In this document: one piece after another, positions 9,412 to 15,804 of the stretch
How positions within the stretch are numbered: position 1 is the stretch's first letter
Layout: each line of letters opens with the position of its first letter
Origin: Pedosphaera sp.
Lineage (GTDB): Bacteria > Verrucomicrobiota > Verrucomicrobiia > Limisphaerales > Pedosphaeraceae
DNA length: 64,000 nucleotides
Direction: 5' to 3'
Assembly: GCA_028293325.1 (NCBI GenBank)
Contig: JAQGPA010000106.1
Span: 52,755-116,754 of the forward strand
Translations under genes and position numbers: made by a program
Notes under the pieces: model-generated
Database searches by the model: none
Told to the model about the DNA's origin: nothing
The model's input: only the letters and a program-made list of their open reading frames with translations

Positions 9412-9511
9412 TTTGCGTTATCGGGTCATCTTTCTTTGCGGCCTGCCTGCGAACCAGCCAGATTATGAACGGCACAAGAGCCGCTATAATCCCCAGTATC
9501 GCGATGGTCAT
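9290..9511 (-). CDS. Single-TM protein, i-spanin (Rz)-like
   Basis: 73 aa with one N-terminal membrane segment (residues about 3-20), then basic RRQAAKK and a charged, helical periplasmic or cytoplasmic tail rich in Asp, Lys and Gln. Starts with a 4-bp overlap on the stop of the 9508-9960 gene and overlaps the lipoprotein gene downstream. Short for an i-spanin, but the nesting fits a two-component spanin. Confidence 0.6.
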   Translation of the reverse strand: MTIAILGIIAALVPFIIWLVRRQAAKKDDPITQNEKRTEQIDKDIAKGDGVQAGVNGANDLDELDRLQNGKGH

Positions 9512-9960
9512 GTCTTCGCCGGGATTAAAGGATTGGCGGACGCATTGGCGGCGGAAGGCGTCTTAATCGAAGCGAACAAATCCAGCCCCCAAAACAACCA
9601 CTTGTAAATCGCCCCGCCTTCAAACTTCGCGAGCACCGCGTCGTCGCTGGTTGATGTCGTGGACTTCACCACTGATTCAACAATCGTAAAAATCGGCTTC
9701 ATACAAAGCCGCAGGACACCCACCACAAAAATTACCGTGGACATCCAAGGATACTTCACCACCAGCCCGCCAATCATATTCGTAACGGCGTTGCTGACAT
9801 CTGCGGAATGCACCCCCACGGCGGGAACCGTATTGGAGTCAGTCGGCACACCCGGAAAGTTTGTGTCAGTCTGCGCGAGCGCGTTGAAGGCCGCGAACAT
9901 CACGAAAAACAGCATCGCCAGAAGGGACGCCCGCAGAAGGAATTTGAATAATTTGTTCAT
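9508..9960 (-). CDS. Membrane protein, holin-like, with signal-like N-terminus
   Basis: 150 aa. Basic start MNKLFKFLLRASLLAMLFF then hydrophobic core and LALAQ-like cleavage site near residue 29; a second hydrophobic stretch (WMSTVIFVVGVLRLC, about 73-90) and a third (YKWLFWGLDLF, about 122-132). With the overlapping spanin-like pair downstream it is the best holin candidate in the window. The cleavable-looking start is unusual for a holin. Confidence 0.55.
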   Translation of the reverse strand: MNKLFKFLLRASLLAMLFFVMFAAFNALAQTDTNFPGVPTDSNTVPAVGVHSADVSNAVTNMIGGLVVKYPWMSTVIFVVGVLRLCMKPIFTIVESVVKSTTSTSDDAVLAKFEGGAIYKWLFWGLDLFASIKTPSAANASANPLIPAKT

Positions 9961-9997
9961 GTTTTTATTTAGGTTGCTTTACAAGGCTTCATGCCTC

Positions 9998-10016
9998 ACC
10001 TATCGGGAAACGTCAG
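9998..10016. repeat. 19-bp repeat ACCTATCGGGAAACGTCAG, copy A
   Basis: Exact 19-bp core shared with copies at 12563, 19930 and 23963. Read on the minus strand it forms the last codons (TDVSR-stop) of the 42-aa lipoprotein gene and lies 38 bp upstream of the ATG of the holin-like gene. Copies A, B and C share 23 bp. Confidence 0.9.
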
Positions 10017-10128
10017 TTTCAGTCTGCACCTTCGGAATCTTCAACGTGACGGTTTTAAGTGTCGCGTCCGGCGCGGCACACCCGCCCAGGATTAAAACAA
10101 GAGCAACGAACAAGATTCTATTTCGCAT
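10000..10128 (-). CDS. Very small lipoprotein, 42 aa, ends TDVSR
   Basis: ATG at 10128, stop TAG at 10002-10000. The sequence is MRNRILFVALVLILGGCAAP, a complete lipoprotein signal with lipobox LGGC and Cys17 as the modified residue, followed by a 25-residue mature part with KTVTLKIPKVQ. The last five codons lie inside repeat copy A. The gene starts within the 3' end of the 10092-10613 gene. It could be another o-spanin-like lysis lipoprotein or an exclusion lipoprotein. Confidence 0.65.
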   Translation of the reverse strand: MRNRILFVALVLILGGCAAPDATLKTVTLKIPKVQTETDVSR

Positions 10129-10613
10129 GGTTCAAGGTTTTTTTCGGTCATTGAAGTCAGGGACAAATTGAAACCGGCTTTGAAATTCAACTGCGGTTCA
10201 AAGAAGACCAAAGCAATCTTGCCAGCCTTACGAGTCATAGCGCAGTTGATCGCGTGGCCTTCCATGCTCCCATTCGGCAAGTAGTAACACTGCCCCAGCG
10301 CAAGCGCGGCCTGTCCCGCCTGCGTCTTGTTCCAACAGTATTCCGCCCAAAATGCGGCGGCTCGCGAGAACGCTTTACAGTCCTGCGAATGAAGTTCGTA
10401 GGTGAACTCCAGCGAGTTTAGAAACCCCGTCATGCTGTCCGCGAAATCACCTGTAATCCAATTTAGGGTTGGCAATGCGTATTCGTCATCGCTCAATTCG
10501 ATGGCATCGGGATTGATACCCGCCAACTCCAACACCCCCAACATTTCGTCACTGCTCAAGGTGTGGCTTGCCGGTGCTTCCGGCCACGGCGCGTTAAAGT
10601 CCAGTGTGCTCAT
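10092..10613 (-). CDS. Possible papain/transglutaminase-like cysteine hydrolase
   Basis: 173 aa from the ATG at 10613 (the longer frame has an implausible Cys/Arg-rich start). The order C in HSQDCKAFSRAAAFW (about 90), H-x-I-N in GHAINCAMTRKAGKIALVFFEPQ (about 130-150) fits the Cys, His and acid/amide pattern of papain- or transglutaminase-like enzymes, including peptidoglycan peptidases. Lying next to holin- and spanin-like genes, it is the best candidate for an endolysin here, but no exact family is recognised. Confidence 0.55.
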   Translation of the reverse strand: MSTLDFNAPWPEAPASHTLSSDEMLGVLELAGINPDAIELSDDEYALPTLNWITGDFADSMTGFLNSLEFTYELHSQDCKAFSRAAAFWAEYCWNKTQAGQAALALGQCYYLPNGSMEGHAINCAMTRKAGKIALVFFEPQLNFKAGFNLSLTSMTEKNLEPCEIESCSLLLF

Positions 10614-10614
10614 A

Positions 10615-10977
10615 TTATTTCCAAACCTTTTCAATGAGCCGCACGAACAACGCCCCCACCAGCGACAGCGCAACCGGAATCACAATCACGCCGCAAAGAA
10701 ACGACACCACTGACCACTTGCCAGATAGCCGCTCCTTAAGCTTCTCGAACGGTTCCACGCGGGCGGATATTTTTTCAATCTGCAATTTCATTTCCTCCCG
10801 CGCCTCGTCTGCCCGATCAAACCGCGCATCACCCTCAATGAGCCGTCGCATCATCCATTCGTTTTGCTGCCTCTGGATGGATTGTTGTCGCAGTGCGTAT
10901 TGTTCGTGCGGGGTCGCTCCCCTCAGAAACAACTCGTCAACGTCTGATTCAAATTTAGGCAATCTCTCTATGGTCAT
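10615..10977 (-). CDS. Coiled-coil protein with C-terminal membrane anchor
   Basis: 120 aa: a charged helical region (residues 1-85, REEMKLQIEKISARVEPFEKLKERL), then one membrane segment (about 90-112, VVSFLCGVIVIPVALSLVGALF) and a basic end. Starts with a 4-bp overlap on the tail-terminator-like gene. This topology resembles phage membrane accessory (haemolysin XhlA-like) proteins of lysis blocks. Confidence 0.6.
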   Translation of the reverse strand: MTIERLPKFESDVDELFLRGATPHEQYALRQQSIQRQQNEWMMRRLIEGDARFDRADEAREEMKLQIEKISARVEPFEKLKERLSGKWSVVSFLCGVIVIPVALSLVGALFVRLIEKVWK

Positions 10978-11450
10978 ATCGGTGTGATGCGATGTTGCTT
11001 GGTAAAATCAACCACGATGTTTAAAACCCCGTTCACCTTCCCCAAGTTTTCAAAAGGCGGGTCAAATGGAAGTATCGGCGTCCCTGGAGGCCCGCCCGCT
11101 GGCTTGCCGCTGACTGCCTCGCTCACATACTGGTAAGCATCCTCCGGGAGTATTCCCGTTGGCGTGAAGCCCTCTGAAGCTGCCCCCCGGTTCACCGTCG
11201 CGTTCTCCTGAATCACCACGGCAATGTGAAGCAGTTGATTGCTCGCCCCCGTCTTGTTCGTATCCACCATCCCCGCGCAACCTAAACGCCAGACAATGAT
11301 TGCCAGCCCGGAAGTCGATAAAGCATTCTCAAGCCCCGGCAACTTCGGGTAAGTGCCATCGTCCAAAATGGGAACGACATTCGCGGCCTTGAACTTCGGA
11401 TGTGCCTCGATCAAGTCGCTGACAAATTGTTGAATCTCGGAAATCTTCAT
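10974..11450 (-). CDS. Tail terminator / completion-like protein
   Basis: 158 aa. Begins MKISEIQQFVSDLIEAHPKF, has a mixed alpha/beta character (GLAIIVWRLGC, LLHIAVVIQENATVN) and the length of gpU/gp-Z type tail completion proteins. It follows the HK97-gp10-like gene with a 4-bp overlap, the usual order in siphophages. Assigned by length and order. Confidence 0.6.
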   Translation of the reverse strand: MKISEIQQFVSDLIEAHPKFKAANVVPILDDGTYPKLPGLENALSTSGLAIIVWRLGCAGMVDTNKTGASNQLLHIAVVIQENATVNRGAASEGFTPTGILPEDAYQYVSEAVSGKPAGGPPGTPILPFDPPFENLGKVNGVLNIVVDFTKQHRITPI

Positions 11451-12214
11451 TTGAAAATAGGCTTGCTCCCTTCCTTTATTTTTCGACGGATGTAACTATG
11501 AATATCCCGCGTCCGACTCTGGACGGCGTTCTCAATGATGCGTTCATGGTCCCCGCCGCTCGCCCATTCGGATTTGTTGATGAACAAAACGTAAGGCTCT
11601 GCATCATTCGTCGCGTCAAGGTAAGTCCCCGCCGTGCGAGCATGGCGCCCTATCCAGCTTGAAACCTTCCCGCCCTCCTTAATCACACCCGTTGCCCAGC
11701 CGCCTTTGCCGCGCCCTACGCGGTCCTTAACCATGCCTATGTATTCGTCCAGCTTGTCCCGCGTTATAACCAGCTTCTCGATAAACTTCCACCGCCCTAC
11801 GTCCCGCGTCCTCGTGCCCGCGCTCGTCACACGGCCGTTTTTTGTCCGCTGGCTTTGGTGATACTTGCTGATCTCGTCCATCGTCGCTTCAGGCCGGTAT
11901 AGGTTGCGGTCCGTCCCGTAAACCGTTCCATCCTTCGACACGAAAACGCGCACGACATTTTCCCCCTTCTCAACCAAGTGCGCCTGGTCCAACGGCGGCA
12001 AATCTTCCACCCCCAAAATGATGCGCTTAATGTCCGCCGAAACCCGCCGCTCCCCCTGCTTCTGTGTTCGCGGCGGGGTCAACGTGATTAACTTTTCCCC
12101 CATCAACCGACCCTGATACTTCAACGCCTGCCGCACGCTGACATGGAACGCGCCAATAAAATCCACCAGCGCGGCCCGATACTCCTTCGCATTCGATGTC
12201 AGGTTGATTTCCAT
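11447..12214 (-). CDS. HK97 gp10-like / neck or tail-completion protein
   Basis: 255 aa from the ATG at 12214, which overlaps the previous stop (TAATG). It has an N-terminal helical segment (LVDFIGAFHVSVRQALKYQGRLM) followed by KLITLTPPRT, the 'treatPvrTG'-like region of gp10-type minor tail proteins, and a long basic carboxyl part ending HSYIRRKIKEGSKPIF. Twice the usual family length. The extra Met-led start at 12238 is not needed. Confidence 0.65.
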   Translation of the reverse strand: MEINLTSNAKEYRAALVDFIGAFHVSVRQALKYQGRLMGEKLITLTPPRTQKQGERRVSADIKRIILGVEDLPPLDQAHLVEKGENVVRVFVSKDGTVYGTDRNLYRPEATMDEISKYHQSQRTKNGRVTSAGTRTRDVGRWKFIEKLVITRDKLDEYIGMVKDRVGRGKGGWATGVIKEGGKVSSWIGRHARTAGTYLDATNDAEPYVLFINKSEWASGGDHERIIENAVQSRTRDIHSYIRRKIKEGSKPIFK

Positions 12215-12549
12215 TAAGCGGGAACGGTGGTTTCGCAATGATAGATCACCAACAAATCTTGCTGGTTATCCATGATTTTTGTGACGCGGTAGCGTTCATG
12301 CGTAACTTGGTTTACGAGTGTTGAACCAATGAGGATATTTGCGCCCGCCGTTGCGAGGACATCGCGGGCAATCTTCACCAGCGAAAAGGTTCGCGTCTCC
12401 TGGCTTGGCGTTTTCGGGTCTGACTCCGGTTCCCAAGGTTCCACCGTGGAAACCATCCATGGACCGGCCTTTAAATCCTTCACCAAAACGCCCCGATAAG
12501 CCTCTGTAACACGCCTTCCCCGCTTCAATGCTGTCTGTGCAATACTCAT
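12214..12549 (-). CDS. Head-tail connector-like protein, 111 aa
   Basis: Starts MSIAQTALKRGRRVTEAYRG at the ATG 12549, preceded by TTTGGAAAC as ribosome site; an upstream GTG (12564) lies in the repeat and is less likely. Beta-rich carboxyl half (TLVNQVTHERYRVTKIMDN, LLVIYHC). Position between capsid-region genes and the gp10-like gene fits a head-closure protein. Confidence 0.6.
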   Translation of the reverse strand: MSIAQTALKRGRRVTEAYRGVLVKDLKAGPWMVSTVEPWEPESDPKTPSQETRTFSLVKIARDVLATAGANILIGSTLVNQVTHERYRVTKIMDNQQDLLVIYHCETTVPA

Positions 12550-12562
12550 GTTTCCAAAGTTC

Positions 12563-12581
12563 ACCTATCGGGAAACGTCAG
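12563..12581. repeat. 19-bp repeat ACCTATCGGGAAACGTCAG, copy B
   Basis: Lies 14 bp upstream of the connector gene's ATG on the minus strand. Read on that strand it closes a short open frame (...IFERLKTDVSR-stop) that has no good start codon, so it may be the end of a decayed gene. Shares 23 bp with copies A and C. Confidence 0.9.
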
Positions 12582-12783
12582 TTTTCAGTCGCTCAAAAAT
12601 ATTGCCAAAACCGATTTCTTCTGTTACACGGTCAAGGACATGAAACGATTACTAACAATACTGCGACGTTTTTTCAGGCACCAACATGCGAGCACTGCGG
12701 ACAATGCTCGCATAGCGGCTTCGCCCGCGTCTGTAAATATTGCGGGCGAAGCATTTTAGGCGACTCTGGTAATTGGTAGTGCT
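12582..12783. other. Intercalated segment with two perfect inverted repeats and a zinc-ribbon-like plus frame
   Basis: This 200-bp stretch breaks the late minus-strand operon. It has two adjacent perfect inverted repeats: 9 bp arms at 12686-12694/12705-12713 and 11 bp arms at 12718-12728/12742-12752, the latter followed on the plus strand by ATTTT. On the plus strand one frame ending at 12779 reads CEHCGQCSHSGFARVCKYCGRS, a plausible zinc-binding CxxCxxC...CxxC signature, but it has no convincing start. A second frame from ATG 12640 gives 39 aa beginning MKRLLTILRRFF. A small moron with its own terminator is possible; so is a decayed gene. Confidence 0.4.
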
Positions 12784-14754
12784 CTACAATCCGAACGTCG
12801 GGAAAGTCCACATTCCCGCCGCAACACCCCTTGCCATCTTCCCGTTACCAACGTCGGATGGATGCAACCCATCAGCTAAATCAGCCGTGGTCATGATGCT
12901 TGGCCCTGAGATCGTTACGCAGAAGTTTCTTGTTGCGGCAACATTCGCCGCCGCAGTTCGCCATGTGCCTAAGCTGCCTTGACCTGTCCCAGCCTCGCTG
13001 CTGGATTGCGGGATTGGCGTAACGATGTAAATTGCCGCCATTGGCTTCATGGAATGCCAGGTGTCAATCACCGCCGCGTAATTGGTTGCCCACTGGTTGG
13101 TGTTGGCATATGTCGAACCATTCCAATCGTTACGACCAATCAGGCTGACAATATCCGTGGGGTCGAATGATGCGATTGATCTGAGCATCTTTCCCTTTCG
13201 GTTTGCGAGGTCATCGCTGAGGCTACCGCCTCCAGATGCGAACAGGCAGACATCAGCATCAAGTATCTTCTCCATCTGCTTGATAAAAGAATCCTCCGAT
13301 GACTTTGACCAGTTTTGACCGCCAACGATTGAGTCCCCATAAACCCATATGCGCCGGGGCGCAGCATGTGCCGAAAACTGAACGTAATCCTTACTCGGAC
13401 AGAAAACAGCCCGCAATGAATTTTGCTGGTTCCAACTGGCACCGTAAGAATTAACAACATCTACGCGAGTCGGGGTGCCGATCAGGGTTAAGTCACAGAA
13501 AGCATAAGAAGCTGAGCTTCCCGGACTCCAGTTAGTGCAGATGACCCCGTTGGTGAAGATGGATATTTTCGCACTTGCATGGGTGGTGTTTGCTTCCAGA
13601 GTCAATACGGAAGCTGAGGTTAAAAATGTAACCACGGATTCTTCAGATTGGAAATCTCCGTTCGGGACTCCAATAAAAGAGTTTCTGGCCACATGACGAC
13701 TCAACACTTCGTGCCTCTTATAAGCACTAAGCAATGCAAGATTCGTCGGTGATGGGGAGAAGGTTATTTGCAGGTTGGAAATGGTAATTCCACCGTTAGG
13801 CAAGATGGCGGCGGCCATGTTTACATTGCCAACGTAATTGGTTGAAACATTGGTCCAGCTTCCTGAAGGAACAGTGAAAAGTTGCGACGATAGAATATTA
13901 TTAACCGGGTCGCGTAAGCCAAAATGCGTGGATGTCGCGCTGCCTGTCGCGGTCAACGATGCGCTGATGGTCACCGTAGTTGCGTTGGCTGGTGGTCGAA
14001 AGTTGAACCAAACAAAACCGCTGCCGCCATCTTCATCGACTTTGTAGTTCCCATTTGCGTCTGTTCGGACCATCGGAATAAACGACCCGTTAGGGCCGTT
14101 GAAAGACTCAATCCAATTAGGTGAAGTCAGTGGGGGGTAGAAACCCGTAGTAGCATTAGGCTCAATAAACCGGAAGTTTTGACTTAGCTCGGTCGATGGA
14201 AAGGATGGGCCAGACCATATTCCGTTTTCATAACGGTAAAACTGGTTTAAGGTTGAATCATAAACAAACATCCCGTTCGTCGCGCTCAAGGCGTTGCGCT
14301 GTGTCGTGGTGAGGCTGTTCACGATCAAGCCCGCGCTCGTCGTCGTGTTCCACCCAAGGTTTCCAGTCATTAAGTCCCCGGTCTTCTGCACGTATATCGG
14401 CGCGTAGGTATAAGGGAATTGCACCCCGCCCGTTGCCCGGTCGTAAAGGCTGTAAGTGTTCGTGTCATTCGGAATGGTAAACGGAATGATGTCATTGCGC
14501 GGCCCCACCTGTGCAATCCAGTTGCCGAAGCGCAAGTTCGTAATCGTCAACGCGCCATTGGTAGCCGTGTAAGCCTTCGCATTGGAAAAGTTCAACTGCC
14601 CTGGCACCGATGTCGGCATTTGCATCCGTAGCGTTACCGTGATCGTCGGCGTGCTGCCGTCAATATCGTAAAACTGGTTTGTGAGTGTTGATGCCTGCGC
14701 GACAACGCAAGCAGAGGCCGCGAACAAAATCGAAAGGAAATTTTTAAATCTCAT
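12784..14754 (-). CDS. Exported SGNH/GDSL hydrolase, structural-region protein
   Basis: 656 aa from the ATG at 14754. The start MRFKNFLSILFAASACVVAQA is a Sec signal peptide with cleavage after AQA. The middle is beta-rich (Thr/Asn-rich, tail-fibre-like). The carboxyl third has the SGNH blocks in order: WVYGDSIVGG (Ser), ASGGGSL (Gly), IGRNDW (Asn) and DGLHPSD (Asp/His), so it is probably an active esterase or glycan deacetylase. It lies between capsid and connector genes, an odd place for a fibre and for an exported protein. Possible roles are receptor or capsule deacetylation, or modification of the host envelope. Confidence 0.8.
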   Translation of the reverse strand: MRFKNFLSILFAASACVVAQASTLTNQFYDIDGSTPTITVTLRMQMPTSVPGQLNFSNAKAYTATNGALTITNLRFGNWIAQVGPRNDIIPFTIPNDTNTYSLYDRATGGVQFPYTYAPIYVQKTGDLMTGNLGWNTTTSAGLIVNSLTTTQRNALSATNGMFVYDSTLNQFYRYENGIWSGPSFPSTELSQNFRFIEPNATTGFYPPLTSPNWIESFNGPNGSFIPMVRTDANGNYKVDEDGGSGFVWFNFRPPANATTVTISASLTATGSATSTHFGLRDPVNNILSSQLFTVPSGSWTNVSTNYVGNVNMAAAILPNGGITISNLQITFSPSPTNLALLSAYKRHEVLSRHVARNSFIGVPNGDFQSEESVVTFLTSASVLTLEANTTHASAKISIFTNGVICTNWSPGSSASYAFCDLTLIGTPTRVDVVNSYGASWNQQNSLRAVFCPSKDYVQFSAHAAPRRIWVYGDSIVGGQNWSKSSEDSFIKQMEKILDADVCLFASGGGSLSDDLANRKGKMLRSIASFDPTDIVSLIGRNDWNGSTYANTNQWATNYAAVIDTWHSMKPMAAIYIVTPIPQSSSEAGTGQGSLGTWRTAAANVAATRNFCVTISGPSIMTTADLADGLHPSDVGNGKMARGVAAGMWTFPTFGL

Positions 14755-14780
14755 AATTGAAAAAAGTTGTTTATTAATTC

Positions 14781-14809
14781 GGGGTGACAGGCATAGAACC
14801 TGCCACCCC
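14781..14809 (-). terminator. Intercistronic hairpin after the 142-aa exported protein gene
   Basis: Arms GGGGTGACAGG (14781-14791) and CCTGCCACCCC (14799-14809) pair with one G-T wobble around a 7-nt loop. On the minus strand it lies between the 14831-15259 stop and the SGNH start and is followed 11 nt later by a T-rich run, so it may be a partial terminator that lowers SGNH expression. Confidence 0.6.
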
Positions 14810-14830
14810 ATTGCTTGCAGTTCGGACAGG

Positions 14831-15259
14831 TTATAGCCCCTGTTTCATCCCGGCATTCACCGTCACATTCGTTGCCACGGTCGCATTCAGATTCTCCCCG
14901 GTGCCGATGCTTATAAACGTATAGCCCCCGGTATCAATCGTAAACAGACCGCTTACCACGTTGGTCCCGTTCGCAGTCACAGGCATTCGGGTAATCCCGT
15001 TCGTATAGATCGCGCCGTCAGTGCTGCCGTTGACAGTGAACGTCACCGCGCTGGTCCCGGCCCCCGTCAAAGCAAAGGACGGCTGAAGCGTCACCATGCG
15101 CGAGCGCAAGGCCACGACCGTAACGCCGGTATAAGTGTTCGTCGCAGTCGCGGCGATGAAGTTTGTTCCGCCATTGAGTGTGGTCGGTTTGAAGCTCTGC
15201 GCGAACGATGGCAAAGCCATGGCCACGATGAGCAGTGATGCGATAATTAACTTTTTCAT
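14831..15259 (-). CDS. Exported 142-aa beta-rich protein, capsid-adjacent
   Basis: MKKLIIASLLIVAMALPSFAQ is a clear Sec signal peptide with cleavage near AQ21. The mature 120 aa are Thr/Asn/Gly-rich with a predicted beta-sandwich character (VTFTVNGSTDGAIYTNGITRMPV). By position, just downstream of the capsid gene, one would expect a capsid decoration protein, but decoration proteins normally lack a signal peptide. A secreted partner of the SGNH hydrolase is an alternative. Confidence 0.7.
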   Translation of the reverse strand: MKKLIIASLLIVAMALPSFAQSFKPTTLNGGTNFIAATATNTYTGVTVVALRSRMVTLQPSFALTGAGTSAVTFTVNGSTDGAIYTNGITRMPVTANGTNVVSGLFTIDTGGYTFISIGTGENLNATVATNVTVNAGMKQGL

Positions 15260-15305
15260 TGATTTTTAGGTTTGATTTATTGTTGTCGATTGTTAACGGA
15301 GAATT

Positions 15306-15716
15306 TTACCAGTTTTCGTTTTTCTTCGGCTCGGTCTTGACAGGCTCGGTCTTGACAGGCTCGGTCTTGACAGGCTCACCTTTGGAACCTTCAGCCTTGA
15401 TCGGCGCGGGCGTCTTAGCTTTCGGCTTACCCGCCTCCTGGCTTTTCTTGATCGCCTCCGCTTGAGCCGCGTTGTCTTTGTCCTTCTGTTCCTGTTCGGC
15501 CTGTGCCGCTTCGTCGGTCTTGAACTTGACCGTGCGCTGAAGCCCGCCGTCACTGGACCAGATTTGCGCCTCCGCAATATCGTCATGCATCCCGCCCAAA
15601 GAAAGAAGCTCGCGGAATTGTGCGTTCTGCCGGTCCATTGGAACTTCTGGACCGGACGCCATGTGCCACTTATCCGATTCGTGCTCGCGCACTAAAATGA
15701 TTGATGTTCTTGCCAT
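15306..15716 (-). CDS. Capsid-region protein with Glu/Lys tail and PVKTE repeats
   Basis: 136 aa. A globular start (MARTSIILVREHESDKWHMA; FRELLSLGGMHDDIAEAQIW) is followed by a long charged Ala/Lys/Glu segment and three tandem PVKTE units. The start resembles small phage proteins found next to the major capsid gene. The repeated tail may be a flexible linker or anchor. Confidence 0.65.
   Translation of the reverse strand: MARTSIILVREHESDKWHMASGPEVPMDRQNAQFRELLSLGGMHDDIAEAQIWSSDGGLQRTVKFKTDEAAQAEQEQKDKDNAAQAEAIKKSQEAGKPKAKTPAPIKAEGSKGEPVKTEPVKTEPVKTEPKKNENW
15328..15378 (-). repeat. Three tandem 15-bp coding repeats
   Basis: Unit GGCTCGGTCTTGACA occurs at 15328, 15343 and 15358, with a partial fourth. 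It encodes the PVKTE repeats in the carboxyl end of the 136-aa protein. Such units are prone to slippage. Confidence 0.9.
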
Positions 15717-15744
15717 ATTTATTTTGTGTTTTTGGTTTCAAGAA

Positions 15745-15775
15745 GCCCCGCACACCCATTCCGAATGTGCGGGGC
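15745..15775 (-). terminator. Hairpin downstream of the capsid gene
   Basis: Perfect 10-bp arms GCCCCGCACA (15745-15754) and TGTGCGGGGC (15766-15775) with an 11-nt loop, between the capsid stop and the next start. On the minus strand it is followed by TTCTTGAAA. Probably a partial terminator or mRNA-stabilising 3' end for the abundant capsid transcript. Confidence 0.65.
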
Positions 15776-15785
15776 GTTTAATCCC

Positions 15786-15797
15786 TAAACGCGTTTA
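15786..15797. repeat. TAAAC-NN-GTTTA box 2
   Basis: TAAACGCGTTTA, a fully palindromic copy, 8 bp past the stop of the protease/capsid gene. Unlike the others it is not next to a start codon. Confidence 0.7.
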
Positions 15798-15804
15798 CCA
15801 ACGA

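Noticed and set aside
14238..14249. AAAACTGGTTTA inside the SGNH gene
   Set aside because: Matches the TAAAC box but also encodes NQFYR, which occurs twice in the same protein; counted as coding coincidence.
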